From contig JAPLNJ010000728.1 in assembly GCA_026692885.1 (NCBI GenBank), positions 1-8,455 on the forward strand: DNA of 8,455 nt. Reading direction: 5' to 3'. The position numbers and the translations under genes were made by a program. Source of the DNA: Planctomycetota bacterium (GTDB taxonomy: Bacteria > Planctomycetota > Planctomycetia > Pirellulales > Pirellulaceae). Below, piece after piece: positions 1-6,037 of this stretch (positions are counted from its first letter, which is position 1; the number at the start of each line of letters is the position of its first letter). Below the pieces are notes generated by a model, which was not told where the DNA came from, did no database searches, and saw nothing but the letters and a program-made list of their open reading frames with translations.

Positions 1-24
1 CAGAGCGGAGCGGCGTAGCCGCGT

Positions 25-216
25 AGCGCCGCCCTGGGTTACGAGCGGATTGAGAACACCAGCCCTGAAGGGGCGAAACAAGCCTTGGCCGCATCGGACG
101 AACAATGCGTGCGAGATGAACCGTTTTGTTTCGCCCTTTCAGGGCTACCGTGCTGAATCGAATCCGTACCCAGGGCGGCGCTCTGCGGCTGTCGCCGCGA
201 CGCTCTGCCCTGGGCT
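25..216. repeat. Nested inverted-repeat block
   Basis: Bases 25-39 and 168-182 are perfect reverse complements (15 of 15). Inside them, 61-80 and 127-146 are reverse complements at 19 of 20 positions. The sequence GCCCTGGG recurs near 206-214 as a further partial copy. Repeated arms around GCCCTGGG and CCCTGAAGGGGCGAAAC are what I would expect of dispersed planctomycete intergenic palindromes. The block has short open frames but none with a ribosome binding site or a recognisable protein, so I read it as non-coding. A structural RNA or processing role is possible but unsupported. Confidence 0.7.
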
Positions 217-433
217 GATTTGTTTTGGCCCCTTTGGGGCGGAAGAGTAGCGGATCACGCCGGCCTCCACCGGGAAGCCTTCCCCTGCCCCAAACGCGGA
301 ATAGAAACGGGATCAAATCAATTGGCCTTGACAGGCACAAACTGCCCCCAGCCGGCGGTCCGTCTATGCGAAACCGGAAAACCCCCTTCTTGACACCACC
401 AGCCGCTTGGTGCTAGCAGTGCCGCGATCGCCC
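217..433. other. Gene-free stretch, nothing identified
   Basis: I see no convincing coding sequence, RNA gene or strong palindrome here. Two TTGACA hexamers (328-333 and 390-395) look like -35 boxes, but neither has a good -10 box at the right spacing and no plus-strand gene follows, so I do not call promoters. Confidence 0.5.
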
Positions 434-518
434 CCGAGAAGCTCCCGACGTAAGTCGGTGGGAGTGTTCCCGCCCTGTGCCTAACCCGGAGCCCCATATC
501 CGACCGGGAGCTTCTCGG
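434..518. repeat. Inverted repeat, 13-bp perfect arms
   Basis: 434-446 (CCGAGAAGCTCCC) and 506-518 (GGGAGCTTCTCGG) are perfect reverse complements, 59 nt apart. A smaller hairpin, CCGAC-GTAA-GTCGG at 445-458, overlaps the left arm by two bases and competes with the outer pairing. No coding capacity is apparent. It is probably one unit of a dispersed intergenic repeat family. Confidence 0.65.
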
Positions 519-539
519 ACGGGATCAGCTGGCAGTGAC

Positions 540-605
540 GGCATTTCGCAGTGTTACGATCAACGCCGGCTAAACTTGGCCTTGATTGTAACCTTGCGAA
601 ATGCC
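540..605. repeat. Imperfect inverted repeat, 28-nt arms
   Basis: 540-567 and 578-605 are reverse complements at 24 of 28 positions, with a 10-nt loop. The outer ends (GGCATTTCGCA and its complement) are perfect and the mismatches lie inside, as in an ageing palindromic element. Part of the left arm (544-567) resembles 4511-4535 in another intergenic region, which suggests a shared repeat family. Confidence 0.65.
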
Positions 606-634
606 AGCAGCAGGGGGGGCGGCTAGGGTGAGGC

Positions 635-694
635 GAGCGGCAAGGCGCTAGCCGCCGGTGGCGTTCGGAACCGGCGGCTAGCGCCTTGCCGCTC
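635..694. repeat. Perfect 25-bp hairpin
   Basis: 635-659 and 670-694 are perfect reverse complements (25 of 25) around a 10-nt loop. The stem is GC-rich and centred on the motif GGCGCTAGCCGCCGG. It lies about 175 nt beyond the stop codon of the minus-strand DUF58 gene, so it could act in termination or 3' end protection, but no T-run follows on either strand. A second small hairpin (703-708 with 715-720) sits beside it. The perfect arms suggest recent insertion or active maintenance. Confidence 0.8.
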
Positions 695-720
695 ACGCAT
701 CTCGCCCCCAACTCGGGGCG

Positions 721-868
721 AAAACCTGGGATCACGATCAGGGCGTTGTCCCGATCTGTCGTATGCGCCCCTGCGGGGCAAGCAGCGAAATAGGCTCTCG
801 CCCTTGCCACTGTGCCAATTTCTCAGGTCAACCCCAACTTTGCATCGCCCTAGTTTCCTGCCGCACGG
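721..868. other. Downstream region of the DUF58 gene
   Basis: This is the 3' flank of the minus-strand DUF58 gene. It has no supported gene. A small GC hairpin (767-771 with 775-779, loop TGC) is the only structure I see, and it lacks the T-run of an intrinsic terminator. Confidence 0.45.
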
Positions 869-1780
869 TCACCGCAACCGGCGATTGCGGCGGACGCGGC
901 GTTGCAGATAATCGGCCATCGTTTCGGCCAACGGGCGGCTGGTATCCACCAGCACCCGCTCGCAACGATTCCGCTCGGCCACCTGCTCCAAGCGGTCCCC
1001 GAACCGGTGCAACGCAGTCAGGTAGGCCTGCCGCAGATCCTCGGGTTGGGCCAGCAGTTCCTCCGGAATCTCCAGCCCCACGAACTTGGTCATGGCATCG
1101 AACTTGAACTCCAGTTCGTCGTGATGCAGGACGTGGATCAGCACCACCTCGTGGCGGTTGTACCGCATCCGCTGTATGGCCGCTTCGATCTGGTCCAGGT
1201 CGGCGAAGAAATCGCTGAAGATGAACACAATCTCGCGGCGTCCCATACGCCCAGCCAGTTCGTTCAAACAGGCGGCCATCTCGGTCTTGTCGACCGGCTG
1301 GACCTCGTCCAGATGATGGGTCATGCGGATAATCTGATCCATCGAATTGCTGGGCGGGACGAAGCCGCGGACTTGGGAATCAAATGTCGCCAGCGAGGCC
1401 TTGTCGCTCTGCCGCAAGATGGCATAGCCGAGCGTGGTCGCCATCTGCGCCGCATACAGCAGTTTCTGTTCGCGGCCTTCGCCGTACCGCATCGAGGCGC
1501 TGACGTCCAGCAGCAGGTGGCAGACAAAATTCGTCTCCAACTCGTACTGTTTGACGAAGTACTTATCGCGGTTGAAGTACACCCGCCAGTCAATGTGTTT
1601 GGGATCGTCTCCGGGGGCGTATTCCCGGTGTCCCGCGAATTCGACGGCGAAGCCGGAAAGGGGCGACTTGTGAGCGCCCGCCAAGTTACCGATCACCAAC
1701 CCCCGCGGATCAAAATGGCGATCGCCAATTTGACTGAGCACCTCCGGGTCGAGGTAACGGGACAGGACGCTCTTGGCCAT
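869..1780 (-). CDS. DUF58 domain protein (vWA-like, about 300 aa)
   Basis: A 303-residue protein of the DUF58 family, which has a von Willebrand factor A-like fold. The family signature YAPGDDPKHIDWRVY is at residues 54-68. A metal-ion-dependent adhesion-site motif, DVSASM, is at 92-97, and a second acidic element, FSDFFADL, is at 188-195. There is no signal peptide or membrane helix, so this is the short cytosolic form rather than the longer membrane-anchored one. The start is supported by AAGGTG seven bases upstream. Members usually sit directly downstream of a MoxR AAA+ ATPase and are thought to act with it in protein assembly or stress responses. Here no moxR lies within the window: the DNA upstream is an aldehyde dehydrogenase relic and the DNA downstream is repeats. 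The arginine-rich end (RRVRRNRRLR) is notable. The family is secure; the specific role is unknown. Confidence 0.95.
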   Translation of the reverse strand: MAKSVLSRYLDPEVLSQIGDRHFDPRGLVIGNLAGAHKSPLSGFAVEFAGHREYAPGDDPKHIDWRVYFNRDKYFVKQYELETNFVCHLLLDVSASMRYGEGREQKLLYAAQMATTLGYAILRQSDKASLATFDSQVRGFVPPSNSMDQIIRMTHHLDEVQPVDKTEMAACLNELAGRMGRREIVFIFSDFFADLDQIEAAIQRMRYNRHEVVLIHVLHHDELEFKFDAMTKFVGLEIPEELLAQPEDLRQAYLTALHRFGDRLEQVAERNRCERVLVDTSRPLAETMADYLQRRVRRNRRLR

Positions 1781-1787
1781 GATGGTT

Positions 1788-1793
1788 CACCTT
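1788..1793 (-). promoter_or_regulatory. Ribosome binding site of the DUF58 gene
   Basis: On the minus strand AAGGTG lies seven bases before the ATG at 1780, which supports that start. Confidence 0.65.
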
Positions 1794-1807
1794 TCGTGTG
1801 GACTAAC

Positions 1808-1891
1808 GCGGCTTGTGGCCGCAACCAAACTTATTAAACCGCGACCGGATACCCGGTCGCGGGTAAGCGAAATTGCGCGCACCGTGCGCGC
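1808..1891. repeat. Three compact hairpins in the DUF58 leader
   Basis: Three separate GC-rich palindromes lie within 85 bp upstream of the DUF58 start: 1808-1812 with 1818-1822 (5 bp); 1839-1848 with 1853-1862 (10 bp, perfect, loop ATAC); and 1875-1882 with 1884-1891 (8 bp around a single base). The AT-rich patch at 1829-1837 is the only promoter-like composition nearby, and I cannot assign -35 and -10 boxes. Together they separate the DUF58 gene from the relic at 1910-2373. Confidence 0.6.
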
Positions 1892-1909
1892 CTCACACAA
1901 CCGCAGATT

Positions 1910-2373
1910 CTAACTCTCCGCCACCTGGTAGGCACGGGAACGGAACAGGAAGTCAATAATATTTCCCTCGTGGGGCTGGAGCCAGTCAATTCGCGTCGTC
2001 GGGATCGGACCGATGTTCAGCCGGTCAATGTGTGTGGCGTCGCCCGCGGCGCGAATCAGGGTGGGGTTTCGAGTGATCACGGTGGCGATCAGCGTCGAAC
2101 CAATCTTAGCGAACATTTGACTCTCGGGACAGCAGACCACCGTCGTGAAGGGGAACATGAATTCTTTCTGGACGATCGCGGCTTCCGGGGATGCGTTGTG
2201 AGCGATCGCGTCAGGCAGTCCAGGATGCGGCCCATGTTCTTCAGCACGAAGGCGTTCTTGGTCATGTTGGCCCGGCAGATCGACTCATGGAACTGCCACT
2301 GCACCGTCTCGCAGGTGTGCGCGTCGAGTTGGTCCCGGGCTGTCTTGGGAAGCGTCTCCAAATCTCCAGGCAT
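1910..2373 (-). pseudogene. Aldehyde dehydrogenase relic, frameshifted and internally deleted
   Basis: Two frames carry pieces of one protein family. The 3' piece (about 2212 to 1910) reads AIAHNASPEAAIVQKEF, then MFPFTTVV, then DRLNIGPIPTTRIDW and QPHEGNIIDFLF, ending at a TAG. This matches, from memory, the C-terminus of a planctomycete-type NAD-dependent aldehyde dehydrogenase. The 5' piece (2373 to about 2212), in another frame, contains CRANMTKNAFVLKNMG and ILDCL, which resembles a segment from the N-terminal quarter of the same family. The two meet near 2212 with a frame change. The middle of the enzyme, including the catalytic cysteine and the NAD-binding core, is missing; roughly 300 codons appear deleted. 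There is no usable start or complete domain, so it should be inactive. The C-terminal match is stronger than the N-terminal one. Confidence 0.62.
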
Positions 2374-2537
2374 GCGGAAAGTCCTCCGGGAGTACAGGCG
2401 GCGGGAAAGTCGTGGGTGCGGCGCTGGCTGCGTTGAAAGTACCGCAGCTCACGGCGGAATACAAGCGACCGACATCGCGTTCATAAACTCCCGGCACGAC
2501 GAAGCGAGCTACCAGCACCAAACGGGTTTTCGGGCTG
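2374..2537. other. Flank of the relic, unrecognised
   Basis: On the minus strand an open frame continues through here (containing LVLVARFVVPGVYERDVGRL at its 5' side), but I do not recognise it and it runs on out of frame into the aldehyde dehydrogenase relic. It may be more of the decayed gene or an unrelated remnant. No ribosome binding site or promoter is evident. Confidence 0.35.
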
Positions 2538-2640
2538 GTGTCGTCAAGCATGAGATTTGGCGGTTCGGCAGGACGCAAATTCGGACGGCTTCGGAGAGCC
2601 GTCCTACGCGGTGTCGTCAATAAGATTTAGCGGTTCGGCA
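2538..2640. repeat. Direct repeat flanking a small hairpin
   Basis: GTGTCGTCAA followed by AGATTTGGCGGTTCGGCA (2538-2570) recurs as GTGTCGTCAA plus AGATTTAGCGGTTCGGCA (2611-2640), differing by one substitution and a three-base indel. Between the copies is a perfect 8-bp hairpin, 2583-2590 with 2597-2604 (GGACGGCT/AGCCGTCC). The arrangement resembles a duplication made when a palindromic element inserted, or a slippage duplication. No gene is present. Confidence 0.6.
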
Positions 2641-2660
2641 TGGGTGGCGTCGCGAGACGA

Positions 2661-2756
2661 GGGTCTGTCGTTCAAATTTCATCTTTCGCGGCGGAGACGT
2701 CTCGTCAGTACGGGGAGCATTGTCGCCGCGAAAGACGAAATTTGAAGGACAGACCC
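2661..2756. repeat. Long hairpin with 33-nt arms
   Basis: 2661-2693 and 2724-2756 are reverse complements at 31 of 33 positions around a 30-nt spacer. Each arm runs from GGGTCTGTC through TTCAAATTTC to TTTCGCGGCG. The spacer begins with the palindrome GAGACGTCTC (2694-2703). The AT-rich centre of the arms differs from the surrounding composition. It has the shape of a mobile palindromic repeat unit. It lies about 230 nt upstream of the oxidoreductase gene and may fall within or before its promoter region. Confidence 0.78.
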
Positions 2757-2907
2757 CAGTCGCTGTCGCGACTCGGAAAACCATCAGGTCTCAAAGTGAA
2801 CGTCAACCGGCCTCGCAACCGTTTGGTGCCAGTTGCAGCCTGCCGCTGACAGTGGTATCGTTTTCTTGTGACCCGTGGCCTAACGCGGCCTAGCGGTCGC
2901 CACCAAA

Positions 2908-2965
2908 GTAGGTCAGGCTTTCCAGCCTGACTCAAACGAATATCAGCCTGGAAAGGCTGACCTAC
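2908..2965. repeat. Hairpin just upstream of the oxidoreductase ribosome binding site
   Basis: 2908-2930 and 2943-2965 are reverse complements at 21 of 23 positions with a 12-nt loop; the arm is GTAGGTCAGGCTTTCCAGCC plus three bases. The two mismatches are a C/G swap in each arm. It ends nine bases before the AAGGAG of the next gene, so if transcribed it would form a stable stem in the 5' leader without covering the ribosome binding site. It resembles a common planctomycete intergenic repeat, so a specific regulatory role is only a possibility. Confidence 0.75.
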
Positions 2966-2974
2966 AAAGAGCCC

Positions 2975-2980
2975 AAGGAG
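2975..2980 (+). promoter_or_regulatory. Ribosome binding site of the Gfo/Idh/MocA gene
   Basis: AAGGAG ends seven bases before the ATG at 2988. It is the strongest ribosome binding site in the window and fixes the start of the Tat signal peptide. Confidence 0.8.
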
Positions 2981-2987
2981 AGCACTC

Positions 2988-4391
2988 ATGAACCGCAGGC
3001 CATCGACGCGCCGCGAATTCTTGAAGACCACGTCCGGCTTGTTTGCCGCAGGAGCCGTCGCCCCGTATTTCCGGACCAGTTCCCTGGCCCAAGCCGCAGC
3101 CGCCAACGACAAGTTGCGAGTCGGCTCGATCGGTGTCGGCGGGCGCGGCAGCGGAATCGGCCATGAGGCCGGGGGACGCGGAAACATGGTGGCTTGCGCC
3201 GACATCGACCATCCGCATGCGGAGAAGTTCGCCGCCAAGTACGACGGGCGATGCGAGATCTATAGCGACTACCGCGCGCTCCTGGACCGCAAAGACGTCG
3301 ACGTGGTGACGATCGGTACGCCGGATCACTGGCACGCAAAAATCGCCATCGAGGCCATGCAGGCCGGCAAGGACGTGTACTGCGAGAAGCCGCTGACCTT
3401 GACCATTGCTGAAGGCCAGCAGATCTGTCAGGTGGTCAAGGCGACCAAACGGGTATTCCAGGTCGGCACGCAGCAGCGCAGCGACGGTCGCTTCCTGCTG
3501 GCGATCGCTATTGCCCGCAGCGGGCGACTGGGCAAGACCCTCAAGGCGACCTGTTCGATCGGTGGCGCGCCCTCCGGCGGTCCCTTCCCCACGGCCGAAC
3601 CGCCCCAGCAGTTGGATTGGGACTTCTGGCTCGGACAATGCCCGGTCGTACCGTACACCAAGGAACGCTGCCACGGCAATTTCCGTTGGTGGCTGGAGTA
3701 CTCCGGCGGCAAATTGACCGACTGGGGCGCCCACCACGTCGACATCGCGCTGTGGGGCCTGGGCCACGAGAGCACCGGTCCAGTGGAAATCGAGGGCCAG
3801 GGCAATTTCCCCAATATCCCCGATGACTTCGATCCGGTCGCCTTCTTCGCAGGGAAGACAACACTGCCCAACGGTTACAACACGGCCACCCAATTCCACA
3901 TCGATCTGAAGTTCGCCAAGGGTTCGTCGATTCACGTCCAAGACGGCCCAGACAACGGCATCTGGTTCGAAGGTGACCAGGGTAAGCTGTTCGTCAACCG
4001 CGGACGGATCAGCGGGGAGCCGATTGACGAACTCTGCGCGACGGTGAAGGCGGACCTGGAGAAACCGCAGGACAAGGCCCCGGACAGCAAAGCCTTGATC
4101 AATCACCTGATCGAGAAGACCTTCGCCAACGAGATCGCCAAACTGTACAAAGGCAAGGAGCGCCGTGGACACATGCAGAACTTCTTCGATTGCGTGAAGG
4201 ACCGCTCGGAGCCCGTGTCCGATGTATTCTCGCACCACCGCGAGCTGAGTTGCTGCCACCTGTGCAATCTGGCCATGTTGCTGAAACGCAAGCTGCGTTG
4301 GGATCCGGACAAGCAGGACTTCATCGGCGACGCGCAGGCCAGTGCCCTACTGAGTCGGCCGCAGCGGGAGAAGTACCGGATTCACGTGTAG
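2988..4391 (+). CDS. Tat-exported Gfo/Idh/MocA family oxidoreductase
   Basis: A 467-residue NAD(P)-dependent oxidoreductase of the Gfo/Idh/MocA family, members of which oxidise or reduce sugars, sugar acids and inositols. The N-terminus is a twin-arginine signal, with TRREFLK at residues 7-13, a hydrophobic stretch, and a probable cleavage site near SLAQA (32-36). The Rossmann nucleotide-binding loop GVGGRG is at 49-54, the family EKP motif at 133-135, and the conserved TDWGAHHVDIALW segment (244-256) supplies the likely catalytic histidine. Length and domain order fit planctomycete secreted members, which carry a longer C-terminal beta-sheet domain than GFOR-like enzymes. The protein should fold with its cofactor in the cytoplasm and then be exported. 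The gene stands alone; its downstream neighbour is convergent. The substrate cannot be read from sequence. Confidence 0.97.
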   Translation: MNRRPSTRREFLKTTSGLFAAGAVAPYFRTSSLAQAAAANDKLRVGSIGVGGRGSGIGHEAGGRGNMVACADIDHPHAEKFAAKYDGRCEIYSDYRALLDRKDVDVVTIGTPDHWHAKIAIEAMQAGKDVYCEKPLTLTIAEGQQICQVVKATKRVFQVGTQQRSDGRFLLAIAIARSGRLGKTLKATCSIGGAPSGGPFPTAEPPQQLDWDFWLGQCPVVPYTKERCHGNFRWWLEYSGGKLTDWGAHHVDIALWGLGHESTGPVEIEGQGNFPNIPDDFDPVAFFAGKTTLPNGYNTATQFHIDLKFAKGSSIHVQDGPDNGIWFEGDQGKLFVNRGRISGEPIDELCATVKADLEKPQDKAPDSKALINHLIEKTFANEIAKLYKGKERRGHMQNFFDCVKDRSEPVSDVFSHHRELSCCHLCNLAMLLKRKLRWDPDKQDFIGDAQASALLSRPQREKYRIHV

Positions 4392-4412
4392 TCATAAGGC
4401 GAGCGGCAGCCC

Positions 4413-4635
4413 GGGTGGCTGGCGGCTGAGCCTAAGCGAAGCTTCAGTACCCGGTTTCTGGGGCATCGCTGCACTCTGCCCTAGCCACCCTGACGTCCCG
4501 CTGCTAGTGTTTTGCGCAATGTTCCGATCAAGGCCCCGCTCGCCTAAACAGTTCAAGACGCGCTGACCAAGTAGTCCTTCACGATAATTTCGACTATGGC
4601 CTGGGGCTTCGCTTGGGCTCAGCCGCCAGCCACCC
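4413..4635. repeat. MITE-like element with 30-bp terminal inverted repeats
   Basis: 4413-4442 and 4606-4635 are reverse complements at 29 of 30 positions, enclosing 163 bp with no supported coding sequence. The arms start GGGTGGCTGGCGGCTGAG. An internal CTAGCCACCC (4481-4490 region) resembles the arm terminus and may be a decayed third copy. I see no clear target-site duplication. The interior (4511-4535) resembles the arm at 544-567. A non-autonomous transposable element is the simplest reading; a large convergent-gene terminator structure is the alternative. Confidence 0.6.
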
Positions 4636-4645
4636 ACGCATCAGC

Positions 4646-4670
4646 AGGTCCCGTCCGGCAGACGGGACCT
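4646..4670. terminator. Bidirectional hairpin between convergent genes
   Basis: AGGTCCCGTC (4646-4655) and GACGGGACCT (4661-4670) form a perfect 10-bp stem with a 5-nt loop. It lies 18 nt beyond the stop of the minus-strand gene and about 255 nt beyond the plus-strand stop. There is no T-run, so a classical intrinsic terminator is doubtful. It may equally be a dispersed intergenic repeat. Confidence 0.4.
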
Positions 4671-4688
4671 ACACGCTTCGCTGGTCGC

Positions 4689-5723
4689 TTAGCCGCGCCA
4701 GGGCCGTTTGCGGCTGCCGACCTTGTTTAGCCCCTCGATGGCGATCTTCACATCGGTCTCGATCTGGAAATCGAACATCCCGGCGATGATGAAATCGGCG
4801 CCTTGGCGATAGGCGTAGGGAATTGCCATCCGCGGCGGAATGGCCCCGGCCGCCATCACTTTGAACGCCACCCAGGGCTTCTCGACGGTTTCCATGAAGG
4901 CCGCCGTCTCATCGGGATTGTTGCACCACATATTGTCGTTGTTCGCGTTGTGGTCGGACGAATCCGCCCGCATCCAGTCGTATTCCTTCCGCCGCTCCAC
5001 GGGCGTGGCCGACCAGTAGCGGTCCATGTGGAAGGTCTTCACGTAGAAATCGGGGTTGAGCTTCTGCTGCTCGCAGGCGATCGGCATCTTCAGCGAATGG
5101 CCGCCGACTCCGGCCGGTATCCCTTGGGCTTTGATCCGGTCGATAAACTGCCCGATCACCTCGATCTTGCCGCCGCCCATCATGTGTGCGTCGGTGCCCC
5201 CGCCGTGCGAATACAACAGCGTCGCGCCCAAGTCGACTTGGCGTTTGATCTGCTCATCCAGCTTGGCCTTGTCCTCGTTCAACCCGATGCAGACCATGGT
5301 TTGGATCTTGTTGGTGCGCTGCTGGTTGTACTTCGTCACCGCACCCCAGCAGGCCGGGTCCAACTGGATCGTATTGATACCACACTCTTGGGCCAGTTCC
5401 AACGTCTCGAAGATTTTCGCTTCGGTGTTGTAAGACGTGAAGAGCTTGGAAGTATACATCAAGTCGCGACTGTGAGCCCAACCGCCGATCAGGTTGCCGC
5501 CGAGGAACAGCCGGCTGAGGGACACGTTGCAAATCTTGCCGCCGGGCAGGCTGCCGGGTGGGATGTCGGTCTTGGGCTTGCTGCTCGGACTCGTCGCAGC
5601 GGTCCCGTCCTGGATGGCGGCCCCCAGGACGTCCTCCTCCAGGCTGCTGCAGACTGCGCCAATCCCCGCCGCTCCGAGAATGCCCCTGGCCAGAAAACAC
5701 CGCCGGTCAGTTTTGTCTGCCAT
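4689..5723 (-). CDS. Tat-signal protein with TIM-barrel-like fold, function unknown
   Basis: A 344-residue protein. TDRRCFLARG at residues 6-15 followed by a small hydrophobic stretch reads as a twin-arginine signal. A Pro/Ser/Thr linker (42-60) precedes the domain. I can trace eight hydrophobic strand-like segments in barrel order: SRLFLGGNLIGG (70-81), NTIQLD (117-122), QTMVCIGL (141-148), ATLLYSHGG (167-175), PAGVGGHS (203-210), PDFYVKTFHMDRYW (224-237), PWVAFKVMAAGAIPP (283-297) and ADFIIAGMFDFQ (309-320). The first segments recall aldo/keto reductases, but the Asp-Tyr-Lys-His tetrad is not evident: D122 is followed by PACWG rather than a Tyr-containing loop. GGGTDAHMMGGG (174-185) is distinctive. 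I cannot name a reaction. It is convergent with the oxidoreductase gene, divergent from hemL, and starts at a clear ribosome binding site. Confidence 0.92.
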   Translation of the reverse strand: MADKTDRRCFLARGILGAAGIGAVCSSLEEDVLGAAIQDGTAATSPSSKPKTDIPPGSLPGGKICNVSLSRLFLGGNLIGGWAHSRDLMYTSKLFTSYNTEAKIFETLELAQECGINTIQLDPACWGAVTKYNQQRTNKIQTMVCIGLNEDKAKLDEQIKRQVDLGATLLYSHGGGTDAHMMGGGKIEVIGQFIDRIKAQGIPAGVGGHSLKMPIACEQQKLNPDFYVKTFHMDRYWSATPVERRKEYDWMRADSSDHNANNDNMWCNNPDETAAFMETVEKPWVAFKVMAAGAIPPRMAIPYAYRQGADFIIAGMFDFQIETDVKIAIEGLNKVGSRKRPWRG

Positions 5724-5732
5724 TGCTGGATA

Positions 5733-5740
5733 CCTCTCCC
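5733..5740 (-). promoter_or_regulatory. Ribosome binding site of the Tat/TIM-barrel gene
   Basis: GGGAGAGG on the minus strand, nine bases before the ATG at 5723. This supports the start that places the twin-arginine motif at residues 7-8. Confidence 0.7.
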
Positions 5741-5856
5741 TTGGACGTTGCGATGGTTCAACTCTATCCGTTCAGGACTTCTATCCGCTACAGGACTCTG
5801 GCACAAGTCCGTTGTCCCGTCGCGTCGTGCCTGACTCCGATTCTCCAAACACGGAG

Positions 5857-5886
5857 ATTGTACCAGTTGCCCGAACCGGCTGCCAA
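5857..5886 (-). promoter_or_regulatory. Possible sigma70-type promoter for the Tat/TIM-barrel gene
   Basis: On the minus strand TTGGCA (5886-5881) and TACAAT (5862-5857) are separated by 18 bp, matching the -35 and -10 consensus at five of six positions each. Transcription would start about 125-130 nt before the ATG at 5723. It is the best promoter-like pair I found, but single-site matches of this kind arise by chance. Confidence 0.4.
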
Positions 5887-5934
5887 CCACAATTGTGAAC
5901 ATCTTGACATCGTCCCAACTCCGGAAATCGCTCT

Positions 5935-6037
5935 GGTTACGAGGCTCTGCCCCGTAACCCACTGGACGCGAGGCTCCGCCTCGCAAGCAGGCCGGCGGAG
6001 CCGGCAAGGCATTGCGTTCCCAGGCAGTCTGGGAACG
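5935..6037. repeat. Cluster of three short hairpins between divergent genes
   Basis: Within about 100 bp lie GGTTACG/CGTAACC (5935-5941 with 5953-5959), GCGAGGC/GCCTCGC (5968-5974 with 5978-5984) and CGTTCCCAG/CTGGGAACG (6015-6023 with 6029-6037). All are perfect. These look like intergenic repeat units of different families packed side by side. They lie 180-280 nt upstream of hemL. Confidence 0.65.

Noticed and set aside
328..416. Sigma70 promoters from two TTGACA hexamers
   Set aside because: No adequate -10 box at 16-18 bp and no plus-strand gene downstream.
481..810. 109-codon minus-strand open frame
   Set aside because: It reads through two palindromes including the perfect 25-bp hairpin, has no ribosome binding site and resembles no protein I know.
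1..868. CRISPR array
   Set aside because: The repeats are inverted, differ in sequence and are irregularly spaced; no regular direct repeat-spacer units and no cas gene.
902..1837. 311-codon plus-strand open frame
   Set aside because: Antisense shadow of the DUF58 gene in GC-rich DNA; no ribosome binding site or known motif, while the opposite strand has clear family motifs.
2089..2373. GntR/FadR-type regulator fragment
   Set aside because: A WQFHESICRANM segment briefly suggested a FadR-type C-terminal domain, but the following residues fit the aldehyde dehydrogenase N-terminal region and the downstream piece is the same family's C-terminus.
2943..4259. 438-codon minus-strand open frame
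   Set aside because: Antisense shadow of the Gfo/Idh/MocA gene, whose motifs and ribosome binding site are clear.
4803..5834. 343-codon plus-strand open frame
   Set aside because: Antisense to the Tat/TIM-barrel gene; no recognisable domain, and its start falls inside that gene.
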